DNA from: Cricetomys ansorgei | Lineage: Eukaryota > Chordata > Mammalia > Rodentia > Nesomyidae | Assembly: GCA_026225945.1 (NCBI GenBank) | Contig: JAMJFZ010001258.1 | Location: forward strand, 7,088,501-7,152,500 | DNA: 64,000 nt | Reading direction: 5' to 3' | Part shown: positions 49,172 through 60,614 of the stretch, piece after piece | How the letters are laid out: the number at the start of each line of letters is the position of its first letter | Numbering within the stretch: position 1 is the first letter of the stretch | The notes under the pieces: generated by a model | What the model was told of the DNA's origin: nothing | Database searches by the model: none | What the model saw: the letters and a program-made list of their open reading frames with translations, nothing else | Made by a program: the position numbers and the translations under genes

Positions 49172-50524
49172 CTGTCTCCACCCCCCACCCCACTCCCGCC
49201 CTGCTCGCCTGTCATTAAAGAGACACTTCAGAGACAAGTCACCATGGCTGGCTAACTGCAGGAGAGGGGAAGACTGGCTCAACCCATCTCCAGGACCATG
49301 GTGGAAGGTTCATCCTGTTACAGTGCCATGAGTATCCGCTACAGTGACAGACTGAATGTGACCTTGATGATCTACGTCCTGGACTGTGAGTCCTAGGAGA
49401 AGGAAATCCCACGTTTTGAATGAGCCTTTCTAGTCGCATGGTCCCACCTCGTACCCAGGGATGAAGATATCCCAGGTGGCCTCACAAACTGAAATTCAGC
49501 TGAATGTAATATTGAGTACCAGCACTGTACCATGCGAGGTAAGAGGGGAGAAGCGCAGGTAATGAGGATGTGCATGGCATCATGCCGCCTGTTCCATATA
49601 TTCCCCTTATTTTCACATGTCTTAAAAAGCTATGGTCACTCTTTGCTCTAGGTAAGTGCCTTACCACTGAGCAACATCCCTGGCTGTCTTGCCCGGATAA
49701 ATACTGCTAATCACTGCGATGTTACGGGTCTATCCAACTGCCTTCAGCCTCGGGGACATGTCCTGCCACAGATGCTATAGTGATTGCTCGGTGGACGTGG
49801 GAGAGAGCATTAAATGGACCAGTGTAACAAGGGACAGAGCTGATAGGGACCTGGAGCCTACGGTGGAGGAGGTTGAGGACCAGTGAATATAAAGATGTAC
49901 GGTCACCTTGGTGATGCAGGATAAGAGCTGGGTCTGGCTCCATCACCCACTTGCTGTGAGACTTCTAGCAGGTTACCGTGATCCCTGTGGTTCAAGACAC
50001 ACAAGGGTCAAGTCCACAGGAATTTAAGGACACAATGTAGACATGTAAATGTGTGATGATTATTCTCATCTTACTTTTTTTTTTTTACATAAAAAGCCAC
50101 CATACAAAACATACATGTGCACATATGTTGCAAGTTAGGTTCAATAACATATGCATAGATAATGCCTTCAGTTGAACTCAGTTATAGAGAATTTATCAAA
50201 TGGAGAATGGTATTTAAATGGTGGTTTTTCAGGTGATTCTTCCCTCCTTTCACCCATTAAAGAACTTCTAGATTTTCCTTAATAAAGATAGTTTTTAGGT
50301 CAAAAATATTTTTACAACACAAATGTTCTATTGAGGCTAATCCTAATCCAACCCACGCGGTAACGGAACCTCGGGTGAATCCCTGGAGGAAAGTGTTTGA
50401 CTTGATTCCTTCCTCACAACAAAGACTCCTCGGGAACTACATGCTAAAAATCAAGGACACGGCATGTATCCAAGGGAGACACTGGTGTGTTGGTCTTCAC
50501 ATGAAGGTCAGTCTCAGCTCACGA

Positions 50525-50660
50525 TTCAGGTGGTTCTCACACTAAGCATCTGGGAAGACTCTGCAAAAGGAGGCGGAGATTCCAGCATAATGTTATAACC
50601 TCAGACTTCTGCCCCAAAGGGGTTCATGTCATCAGCATACTGGAACATACTGAGCTAGAT
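50525..50660 (+). mobile_element. MER5-like hAT-Charlie fossil
   Basis: 'caggtggttctcacactaag', 'catctgggaagactctgc' and 'atcagcatactggaacatac' follow the general order of MER5A in diverged form. Confidence 0.45.
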
Positions 50661-51759
50661 ACCCACAGCCTCTATTCTCCCCCCTCGTGTTCCCACACCT
50701 CGCAGAACTACGGTCATCACTGGTCTGGGTTCTTTTCAATAGTCACTTAGCACAAAGGAGGAAATGTCAAACTAACACTCAACCGAGGGTGGCAGACTTG
50801 GCTACAGGCTCCAGTCACCATTTTGATTCCCCTTCCCTCGATTTAAGGTAACTGTCAGGGTGGTACTAGGTAAGTGTTTTTGCTTCTGATACGCAAGGAC
50901 AAGGAGAATGGTAACCAAAAGCGAACTCTGGCCAGCTCGGGATTAGAGGCTCTGAAGCTGGGCCTCCTCTAATCCTCACACATGGAGCCAGGGTTGGCTC
51001 CCTTGTCTCTGTTTTCTCTTGGGAAGCTGAAGCAGAATCCCCTTCTGTGTTTGATGAGCAGAGCCTGGAGCCGGCCTGGCCCTCCCCACTCCCCTGCTGC
51101 CTGCTGGGAAAAGCCAGGAGACACCTAGAATAACCCAATTGTTGGCCAAGAAGTACAGTAGCTTTTTTTCTGTTCCTCGCTCTCCTCTCTTATCTCCTCT
51201 TTCCTGTTGTTCCTCTTCTCTCCCTTCTCCCTCCTCTCCTCTCTTTCCTTTTTCTCCCTTGATCCTTCCAACACAAAGTGGTAATTAAAGTTTAAACCAA
51301 AGTTTAAACACTCTCTTTAAAAATCAGACCTGGCTGTGCCATCTTTATCAATGGAGAACGGAGCTATTCCAGAAAAAATGAAGTTTCAGGCCCTCGGGTG
51401 GGGTGGGAAGCAGCAAGCAGACTACAAGGTGACCTTGAGAACAGTGGTGGAGATCCGGTTCAAGAACCAGTGAGCACAGGAAAACAAACTCAGGATCTGA
51501 CCCCAGAATGTGCAGCTCCACCTCTGGAAAGCTGAGTTTGTATCCTGTGCAGATGCGGGCCTGCCCCTGGCCCTGGTTTGTGGAAGAAACCAAAGTGGTG
51601 AATCAAACAGTATGAGCATGAGCCCACCCTAGGAAAGGAAATTGGTTCTTTGTTGCATGGGGCTTTCAATTACCATCTAGCTAAGCCATGTCCCTCTGCA
51701 GGCTCTCTAGGGGCCCACCGAAAAGAAGCAGGAAGCATCATTACACTTCATGGGTTTGC

Positions 51760-51904
51760 TTTTTTTAGTTTTTTCAATACAGAGTTTCCCTGTTTAACTC
51801 TGGCTGTCCTGGAACCTACTTTGCAAACCAGGCTGACCTTGAACTCAGAGATCCACCTGCCTCTGACTCCTGAGTGCTGGGTTCAAAGGTGTGCGACACC
51901 CAGC
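51760..51904 (-). mobile_element. B1 SINE (antisense)
   Basis: 'ctctggctgtcctggaacct', 'caaaccaggctgaccttg' and 'ttcaaaggtgtgcgacac'. Confidence 0.85.
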
Positions 51905-52082
51905 AATGTGGGTTTGCTCTTTAAAGGAGGAACGTAACATCCAGACACAAGTCTGGGACTGCAGACTGACCGCATCCACAGGAGCTCTGACTGAAGGAGT
52001 GTCACTGTCCGGTAGAATACCTACTAGCCACACAGAAGCATTTCTGTTTATGTCATCAATATTAAACAAAATTTTAATCTCA

Positions 52083-52293
52083 AGGGCTGGGGAGATGATT
52101 GGCAGGTAAGATTCCAGCTGAGCAAGTGTGAGAACCTGAGTTCAGATCCCAGCACCAGGTAAATGGCAGGTGTGGAGATGCGCACCTGCCACCCCGTGTT
52201 GAGCTACAGAGACAGAGGAACGCTGGGCTCCCCAGCCAGCCAGTCTAGCCATCAGGGAGCTTCAGATTCAGTGAGAGACCCTGTCTCAAATGT
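52083..52293 (+). mobile_element. B4-type SINE
   Basis: 'gggctggggagatgattgg', 'acctgagttcagatcccag', 'ccagccagccagtctagcc' and 'cagtgagagaccctgtctc'. Confidence 0.82.
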
Positions 52294-52347
52294 AAGGTGG
52301 AGAGCAATGGAAGAAGATACTTCATTGACCTCTGGTCTCCAAGCATG

Positions 52348-52575
52348 CACACATAGGCACATATGCCTACACATGCGTGTGCACGTACACACGTGTTCAC
52401 ATACACATGCACACACATGAACACACACGTGTATGTGTGTGCACACGTGTGAACACACGTGTGCAGACACACACATGCACATACATATGCACGTGCACAT
52501 GTACACACTCATGCACATATACGCACACATGTGAACACACACGAGTGCAGACACACACATGCACACGCACACTTT
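52348..52575. repeat. CA/TG-rich imperfect microsatellite
   Basis: About 230 bp of mixed ACAC, ACGTG and CATG units with recurrent 'acacgtgt' palindromes, behind the B4 element. Confidence 0.88.
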
Positions 52576-53007
52576 TAAACTTTCTCCATGGCACTAGCCA
52601 CATTTCAAGCCCTCACCAGCCATGCGGGACTGTAATGGACACCGCAGGATGGAACATTTCTGGCTCTCAGAGAACTCTGTCAGACAGAAAGTCTTCAGAT
52701 TGTCACGTGACTGACTGCTCACCTCTGGCCTCTGTCTACTGTCACCTTCTCAGAGAGGCAAAACCAGCCCTTGGAGTGTAAGACAGGGTGTGTGGCTGCT
52801 GTCTGTCTCCTTTCCTTAGGGTAGCTTTATCAGAAAGAAATTGTCTTTGTTTCTCATTTTCTCTTGTGCTTGATTCCCACCGGAATACAGGAACCACGAG
52901 AGCAGGCTTCCTGCCTGTCTCTTTGGCTGCTCCGTGTCTGGTGTCTACATAGCGTCTGACACATGTACATTCTTATAGATGCATGTATAGAAACAAGGAA
53001 CAACAGG

Positions 53008-53192
53008 CTGGGCAGCTGGCTCAGCAGGTAAAGGCATTTGCTGCCAACCCCGATGATCTGAATTCAAATTCTGGGGTCCACAGGTGGAAGGAGAGAACCA
53101 GTTCCTGAACGCCGCCCTCTGACTTCCATGTGTGTGCCATGACACACACACACACACACACATGCACACATATGCACGTACACACAAATAAA
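53008..53192 (+). mobile_element. tRNA-derived B2/B3-type SINE with CA tail
   Basis: 'ggctgggcagctggctcagc', 'atctgaattcaaattctgg', 'tggaaggagagaaccag', then a short CA repeat. Confidence 0.75.
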
Positions 53193-53225
53193 TGATTCCA
53201 ATGCTAAAGGGAAGTAGGAATAAGC

Positions 53226-53445
53226 AAGAGGGCTGAGTGTAGCTCAGTGGGCAGAGGGCGTGGCTAGCACGGATAGAGCCCTGGCTTTGATCTGCAGACT
53301 GTAAAGACTGGGCGTGATGACACACACCTGTAATCCTGGGCTTGAGAAACGCAGGCAGGAGGTTAGGAGTTTAAGGCCATCCTAAGCCACACAGCAAGTT
53401 TGAGGCCAGCTACATAGATCCCTGTCTCAAATAAACAGCAATAAA
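53226..53445 (+). mobile_element. ID-B1 composite SINE
   Basis: An ID-like, tRNA-Ala-related head ('gtgtagctcagtgggcag', 'gctagcacggatagagccc') is joined to a B1 ('gactgggcgtgatgacac', 'gccatcctaagccacacag', 'ccctgtctcaaataaac'). Confidence 0.75.
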
Positions 53446-54904
53446 AGCAAATGATGGGAGGAGACGGAGCAATTGTGTTGACTAACTCACAGGAAGGGCC
53501 ATCCATCACTCTGGGATTGACTATCTTCCCATGGACCAAGATAACAGCCAACCATAGACCCTTTAGAAGCTTCTGACGCTACAGAGCGTGGGAGTGCTGA
53601 GCAGAGCAGCTGAAACTGACTCTCTAGTTTTCCTCGGGGACCCAGGTCACCATCCATTCCCTCTCTCCATCAGTCAAAGCCCAGAGGTAATACTATCTTC
53701 CTTCCCTTCTTTTGCAAAAGACCAAGATACTCCCCGGCAAAGGAGCAGACACTCTGCGGTTGTCTCCACCTTCCTCTCTATGAGCTCCCAACTGGACGGG
53801 GTGGACGCTAAGTGTAAGACACGGGCCGCTGTGGGGGACTCTCTGGTGGCCTCGGAGTAGCCGCTCGGCTGCAGTCCTGTGTACTGCTTACCTCAGTGAA
53901 AATGTGAATGGCCAGAGTACGACATTTAGCAGACAGGATCCTCCCAGCCAAAAGGCAGAACGAGGATGTGAAGGCCGTAACGTGTGTCACAGGGCACCGA
54001 GCTTTCGCAACAAGCTGAGTATAGAATTCACCTTTGATTGGGATTAAAATACTCAGCCACGTGATCGGAGAACCATGGGAGGAGAGAAAGAAGCAAATAA
54101 AAACCCAAACAAAAGCAATGGGACCCATGCTATGAACCACACTAGGGAAGCATCTGCACGGTCAAGAGGGTTGTGGGGGGCGGGAGGGTAAATGTAAAAC
54201 AGCCCTATGTCTTGCCAAGAAAAAGGGGGAAAGTTGGAGAACGTTTGCCAGTGTGCCCTTTGGTCCATGTTGAGGCAATAAAACTGATTCTTAGCTGTTT
54301 TCCCCTAAAGCCCCTCCAGCCATTGTTCCCTGAAGGTTTCAGCTAATCTTCTTCGGCATTATTTAATAAGCACGTGGACCCTGTTTGTGTAGGCACTCTG
54401 CGGGGCAGTGAGCCCCGAGAGAATTGGCAAAGAGACCCATCGTAGCCTCCAAAGTTTTATTAACTTGAATTCAACAACCACTTGAACACAATTTCCAGGA
54501 AATTGGGTCCACTCCAACGGCTGGCTCACAGATCGATCGTGGGAATTGCAGCCAGCTGACGTGCTTCTGTCCGTCAGGTTTTTTCCACGTTGAGTCTTAA
54601 CACGGAGCACGACTGCCTCCATTTCTGACAGTCTTCCTCCGTCTGGGAGAAGCACACTGAGCCGCGAGAAGGGCAGAGACGCCAACACCACAGCCCGGTC
54701 ACCTTCCCAGCCATCCTCAGGAGCTCCTCGGCACCTCAGTTTCCCTGTTAGGTGTCGTAAACACAGAGGAAAGGACTAACACCTAGCATGGAGCTCTCTG
54801 GAAAAGAGCCTACTGAACTTTCTTCACGCCCGTGGCAGTCTCTGAGGTTTCCAGCCACAGGCCTATCTGTCAGTCACAAATTCAAGGTCAACATTTGGAA
54901 TTCA

Positions 54905-55189
54905 TGTGTGCACATGTGCGAGCATTAAGTGTACAGAGGCCCGAGGACCACCTCGGCTCCGGTTCTTCAGACACCATCCACCCTGGGTTTCATAGTTACT
55001 GCTTTTAGAAACAGGGTCTGGTCTAGAAGACCAACAGGCCCCACGATCCATCTATCTCCACCTCCCCAGAACCGGAATTACAAGCCTATGCTGCCACACC
55101 CAGCCTTTTTACGTGAGTTCTTTGGATCAACTGGGGTCCTCGCGTTTCCAAGGCAAGCACTTTACTGCCTGACTTATCTCTCCAGCCCT
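54905..55189 (-). mobile_element. B4-type SINE (antisense)
   Basis: The reverse order 'gtacagaggcccgaggacc', 'aattacaagcctatgctgcc', 'gggtcctcgcgtttccaagg' and 'cttatctctccagccctg' is an antisense B4. Confidence 0.75.
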
Positions 55190-56094
55190 GCTGACATTTG
55201 GAGTTTAAGGTTTTGGAAATCTTGATCCAACACCAACTGGTCAAAGCGTGACATTATGGGGAGGCCAGAGACTAGACTCGCAAGCCCATGAGTGGCCTGA
55301 ACTTACTCACGCATGTACCCTAAGCCATGGCCAGAGGCAGGGATCCACCCCATAGTCACAGACGCACGTTGGAGTGTGAAGGATCAGGGCTAGAAAGGAG
55401 ACTCGGCTGACTAATGTGGCCACTCCAGCCCGCATCACAGCCAGCTGCCCTTACAGCCACCCTTGAAGAGGCTGGACCTCAGCCACCACAGGGCAGTTAA
55501 GAGTCAGGCTGGGTGGCTGGACAGCCAGCTGAGAGTAGTTTTCCTTTGGTGGCTCTCTTGCCAAGGCCAGGAAGAAACTTACTGACCAAGAAAGTAGTTA
55601 ACCCTCTTCAAAAGAACAAGCGGCACCCAGCAGCATGAGCTCTTGGATTCCACAACGCTGATGAGCAGTCAGGGAAGGCATGGCCAGCCTGGAGCCCAGG
55701 AGTCTGCGCCTGCCGGATAACCTATGAATTTAACCCAACATCATATCACAACGTCAAAATGTTGGACGTTCCTGAAAGTCTACATCTGGTTCAATTTCCC
55801 CCACTGACTTCTTAGAACTAACACAAATCCGTGGCCCCTCATTCCCTTGGTCATTCTGCCTCTTAAGTTTCTGAATTTCCTCAGGATAAGGGAAATTGTC
55901 AAACACGTATGCATAATCATACACAATAGAAACGGAATATCCTTTTCCCAGGAGGGTAGGTATGATGGATTGGATTCCTTCGCCCACAACCCCTAGCTGA
56001 AAACAACTTGTAATAAATCACCTTATGAAGAGTGAAAGGTTAGTAAGATAGTCTAGCCCCGCCCCTTTGGGGTGGTGCGGACTGTGAGCTCAAA

Positions 56095-56290
56095 GAAACC
56101 AGAGTGGTATTGTGGTGGTTTGGATGAGCCCCATAGGCTTGTGCTTGACTATCTGGTCCGCAGCTGGTGGAACTGTTTGGGAAGGATCAGGTGGTGTGGC
56201 CTTATTGGAGGAGGTGTGTCGCTGGGGGTGGGCTTTGAGGTTTTGAAATACCTGTGCCACTCCCAGTGTGCTTTTAGTTATCAATAAAAA
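56095..56290. mobile_element. Unassigned rodent repeat, possibly MaLR LTR fragment
   Basis: 'tggtggtttggatgagcccc', 'ggtgtggccttattggagg' and 'tgtcgctgggggtgggctt' are phrases of a common rodent dispersed repeat. Family uncertain. Confidence 0.5.
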
Positions 56291-56321
56291 TCTTTAAACT
56301 TTTTTTTTACTTTTATGTGGG

Positions 56322-56324
<3 letters not shown>

Positions 56325-56369
<45 letters not shown>
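56325..56369. repeat. (TG)n microsatellite
   Basis: About 22 TG units adjoining the antisense B3. Confidence 0.93.
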
Positions 56370-56373
<4 letters not shown>

Positions 56374-56538
56374 ACACACAGGTGTGGCTGCCCATGTAGG
56401 CCACTCGAAGGTGTTGGATCCCTTGGAGATGGACTTACAGGCAGCGGTGAGCCACCGTACTTGGATGCTGAGAACTGAACCCGGGTCCTCTGTGAGAGCA
56501 GCATAATGCTCTTAACCACTGAGCAGTCTCTCAGCCCT
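56370..56538 (-). mobile_element. B3/B2 SINE (antisense)
   Basis: 'acttacaggcagcggtgagc', 'gaactgaacccgggtcctct' and 'cttaaccactgagcagtctc' are the reverse of a B2/B3. Confidence 0.85.
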
Positions 56539-57060
56539 ATAAATAAATCTCAGTTGAAGAGTTTGGCAAACACTAACCTAAGGTTGCATTACCAAAATTA
56601 CCCAGAATACAAAAGAATAATGTGAAAAACACAGACAGGTGGTCTTAGAGAAATCCACAGAGTACAGCGAGCCGGTCTCAGAGGACAATGGGGATCGGCG
56701 AAGATAATGCCTAGGAACTTTCCAGAGCCGTAGAAACACCATGGAGTCAGAAGCCCAGAGAACCCAAGCTGAGTAAGCACAAGTGTGAAGGAAACTCCTT
56801 GTGACGTTGTCATCGGTGAGCCTGGCAATGCTGAGAGGAGTCTACAACCTGTCGGAACTACAGAAACCTGGAAAGCAGAATGAGACCGCGGAGGGGGAGG
56901 GAGCACTGCAGAGGGCAGCAGAGGGCACAGGTGATTGCAAGACAAAATGGGAAAGAGGGCTGCAGCTGCGGGCAGTGCAGGAGAGAGAAGGAAGGGGTAA
57001 AAAAGGTAAAAAAGGATGTCTGAAAAAGCTGTAAGGAATCATGTGGTTATTTATCTAAAA

Positions 57061-57063
57061 TTA

Positions 57064-57094
<31 letters not shown>

Positions 57095-57100
57095 ATAGTG
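57061..57100. repeat. (TA)n microsatellite
   Basis: About 18 TA units with two GTA interruptions. Confidence 0.9.
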
Positions 57101-57291
57101 TGTGTGTGGTCTGATTGTGTGTGGTCTGATTATTGTGTGTGTGTGTGTGTGTGTTCTGACTATTGTGTGTGTGGGGGGGTCTGACTATTGTGTGTGTGTG
57201 TGGGGAGGGTCTGACTATTGTGTGTGTGTGTGTGTGTGTGTGGTCTGATTGTGTGTGGTCTGATTATTGTGTGTGTATGTGTGGTCTGATT

Positions 57292-57323
<32 letters not shown>

Positions 57324-57407
57324 CTGACTATTGTGTGTGTGGGGGGGGTCTGACTATTGTGTGTGTGGGGGTGGAGGGTCTGACTATTGTGTGTGTGTGT
57401 TCTGACT

Positions 57408-57444
<37 letters not shown>

Positions 57445-57452
57445 ACACATAT
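57101..57452. repeat. TG-based minisatellite with higher-order structure
   Basis: Twelve occurrences of TCTGATT or TCTGACT, mostly followed by ATTG and TG runs of varied length. The sub-unit order (GATTGTG, GATTATTG, TTCTGAC, GTCTGAC, GTCTGAC) appears twice, so the array is an internally duplicated block of about 140 to 160 bp. Confidence 0.92.
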
Positions 57453-58504
57453 ATAGTTTCAATGAAATTTACCCACCTGGGCTGACAGAGCTCACCCTAA
57501 GAGCCATATACTATGCAACAAAGACCCCAACACCAGGCATGAGATGCCTCCTTTGAAATTGTTGGTCAGGAGAGTCCAAGAGACTCCCAAAACACGAGAG
57601 GTTCTTGGTTGCCTCCCAGGTGTTGAGTCCCTACTGATAAAGACCCCATGCATTTCAAACACCAGACCCCAAGGATCTGACCTAAAAGCCTCCTCTGAGG
57701 ACTAGTTTTCATGGTACTAGAAGGTGTCATGCAAGCTTCTGAGGGAGGGAGGCAACCCATAGTCCTACCCAGCTATGGTGCCGATGAACTACAACAGCAG
57801 CCAGGATGGCACAATACCCCTGAGGGCACAACAGAGGCACGCATGTGCTGCTGGGAACCATTAGCTCTCTAACTGTACTTAAGACCCTTCAACAGTCATG
57901 CTTGGTACTGGAGACCTAGCCAACTACCTGGACTTAGAGAGGCCATGGATCTTGAGGAGACTCTCCTGTTGCTAATTTACCGAGCTAGCACAACCCCTGA
58001 CTACATTGTAAATATCTGTCCTTGTCCCCACAGACAAGAGTGGTTCTCGCTACTAGTCTCTGCTGACCCGGTGAGGGTTGGCGATGCTGGCGGCTGTGCC
58101 AAGGGGAGGAGGGTGTGTGGAGAATCTCTACCTTCATTCTTTTTCTGTGAACTTAAAAGAGTATTTAAGGGGCAAAAGTGTGCTGTGGGAAAGCCTGTGC
58201 TCTCACACGGGCCCGTTCGCTTTCCAAGCTCCAAGAGCAATGGCTTTCTATTTGAGTTTCACAATTTTAATGCTTTCGCCCAAAAATCCCTCCTTGTATT
58301 TAAACACAAAATCCATAGACGGACACTTTGGGCTTTCTCCTGAAGCCTGTCTACACCTGAGTCCATCATGATTATCGCTGTGGACGATGAAGCTGCAGTC
58401 TGATGAAATGAAATGATGGGACCAAAGTCACGGTGACTTCACCTAGACGGTTTAGAAGACCGTTCATGCCTTTCTTTTAGGAAAAAGGGCAAATTAACGT
58501 TTTC

Positions 58505-58715
58505 ACTTGTGGTTTGTATGTGTTCATATGTATGGCTGCACATACATGTATGTGCACGTGTGTGGAGGTCAGAGGTCAAGATTGGGTGTCTTCTTCAATA
58601 GTTCTCTGGAGTTGCCCAGTTCAGCTATAGCTAGCCAAGTCTTCCAAGGGACTCCTTTCTCTGCTTCCCAAGTGCTGGGATTAAAAGCGTGAGCCACCAC
58701 TGCCCGGCCAAATTT
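58505..58715 (-). mobile_element. SINE-related rodent repeat (antisense) with TG head
   Basis: 'gtgtgtggaggtcagaggtc', 'gctggctagccaag'-like middle ('agctatagctagccaag') and a B1-type end 'gctgggattaaaagcgtga', 'gccaccactgcccggcc'. Confidence 0.65.
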
Positions 58716-58749
58716 TATTTTTAAAGAGAATATTTTTAATTTATGTGTG

Positions 58750-58967
58750 CGTAAGCGTATGTGTATGTAAGTGTGTGTGTGCATGTGTGTGTGTAAGTGT
58801 GTGCACTGTTGCACGTAGGAGTCTATGAGGACAGGAGATGGCATTTGGATCCCCTGGAATTAGAATTACAGGCCACTGTGAGCTACCATGTGGATTCCAG
58901 ATATCAAACCAGGTCCCCGTAAGAGTAATAAAACTCTTAACCTTGGAGGTATCTCTCTCCAGTCCCC
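58750..58967 (-). mobile_element. B3/B2 SINE (antisense) with TG head
   Basis: TG-rich lead, then 'gaattacaggccactgtgag', 'ccagatatcaaaccaggtcc' and 'ggtatctctctccagtccc'. Confidence 0.75.
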
Positions 58968-59760
58968 CAAATTTGATTTTTATTCCCCTCAAACACACAC
59001 GCTCCTATATCACAAACACTGAAAGATTTCTCGGTGTCGGTTGCACTGAGGTAGCCCAGAATTGACTCGGCTTCCTCTTGGTGCTAAGAATTCCACATAT
59101 TAAAAAAACAAAACAAAATAAAAGCTCATCAGTGGCCACATGCCTCTGGTGTAAGTGTATAATTACCGGCGCTTTTGCAAGACTGTCCCTAACATTTGTG
59201 CTATCATGCAACACGCATGCCCTGACAATGGAGATTAATGTTAACAGGACCTACAGTCAGGCCTGGACTTGAATTTGGCTTCCCGAGGAGATGCTTGCCA
59301 ACACGGGGGTGGAGGAGACGCACTCTGCGAGGGAGCAGCGGGGCTGCGAACAGGGTCTAGGAGGGAGGAGCGCCCTGTGGTGCCCGGGAAAGGGGCGAGG
59401 CACAAATAGCTCTGGCCTCAGAACTCAATCTGTGCAGACCTTTTCAGAAACCAATTTTATCTTAATATAGGAATGGCTCTCAAGAGCAACTCCCCTTGTC
59501 GCCAGTTTTCTGTATAATTTCCCAACAGTTTCCACAAATCACGAGATTTCAACACGGGTCACTAAAATCGGGGAGTGTGCATCGGCTTCCGGTCATCCCT
59601 ACGTCTCCTGAGCCCCTTCTTCGCTCTTGACTCTGAAAGCTCACACTTGTCATTCTCCTCACAGTTGCCAGCAATCTAGCAGCAGAGCTAAAAAGTTACA
59701 GAGTCGACTCACAGCTGGAGCCTCCGGGACCACAGTTTTCAAAAACACTGCTGTTTTCCT

Positions 59761-59874
59761 ACGTCTTAGGAGACAGTGTTGCTGTGTAGCCTGGGATGAC
59801 CTTAAACCCATGATCCTCCTGTCTTGGCGCACTGAGTGCTAAGATGACAGGTGTATACCACCGTACCTGGCGAA
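59761..59874 (-). mobile_element. B1 SINE fragment (antisense)
   Basis: 'tgtgtagcctgggatgacc' and 'agatgacaggtgtataccac' are a diverged reverse B1. Confidence 0.65.
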
Positions 59875-60159
59875 CTGTCCAAGTCACAGAGAGCTGCAAT
59901 GTGTTAATCCTGAGAAATAATGTTGTGATAACGGTCTGCAGCCCCCAAAGGTCCTTCTCAAACTACCTTGCAACAGGAAAACCCAGGAGACACTAAGAAG
60001 AGCTAAGGAGGCAAGGTTAGACTCACACCGTGATAGAGAAATGAGACTTGTGTTAGCTACATGCTGTGTTGGTCTGTAATCCAGTCTGATCCTGCTACAC
60101 TTGCCTCTCAAGTCAGATTTTAAATTGAGTATCTTAACACCCATTCTTCTTGGTTCGAA

Positions 60160-60375
60160 GAAATAGCTCAGCCAGCAAGGCACTTGCTAGGTGAGCATGC
60201 CTGCCTGAGTCTGATTGCCAGAACTCATCTCAAAAGGCAGGCTGTGTTTGCAATCCTCGTGCTGGAGAGACAAAGGCATACAGACACCCCGCACACACCA
60301 CCAAGCCATTGGCAGGTCAGCCTGGCCTAACTCCTGAACTTCAGGCCAATGAGAGACTCTGTCTCAAAAACCAAG
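60160..60375 (+). mobile_element. B4-type SINE (diverged)
   Basis: 'gaagaaatagctcagccagc', 'gtctgattgccagaactca' and 'aatgagagactctgtctc' follow the B4 order. Confidence 0.65.
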
Positions 60376-60381
60376 GTGTCA

Positions 60382-60565
60382 GGGGCTAGAGATGGTTCTG
60401 CAGTTAAGAGCTAACATTGCTCTTGCAGAGGACCCAGGTTCAATTCCCAGCACTGACATGGTAGCTCCCAGCCACATGTAACCACAATGCAACCACCGTT
60501 TCAAGGGACCTTCTGGCTTTTGTGGGTTTCTGCACACATGTGGTGCACATAAACTCACAACAGGC
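60382..60565 (+). mobile_element. B2/B3 SINE
   Basis: 'ggggctagagatggttctg', 'caggttcaattcccagcac' and 'ccttctggcttttgtggg'. Confidence 0.82.
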
Positions 60566-60583
60566 ACGCACACGCGCGCGCGC

Positions 60584-60614
<31 letters not shown>
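60566..60614. repeat. (CG)n(CA)n alternating purine-pyrimidine tract
   Basis: About 10 CG units followed by about 10 CA units at the tail of a B2/B3. Confidence 0.95.
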
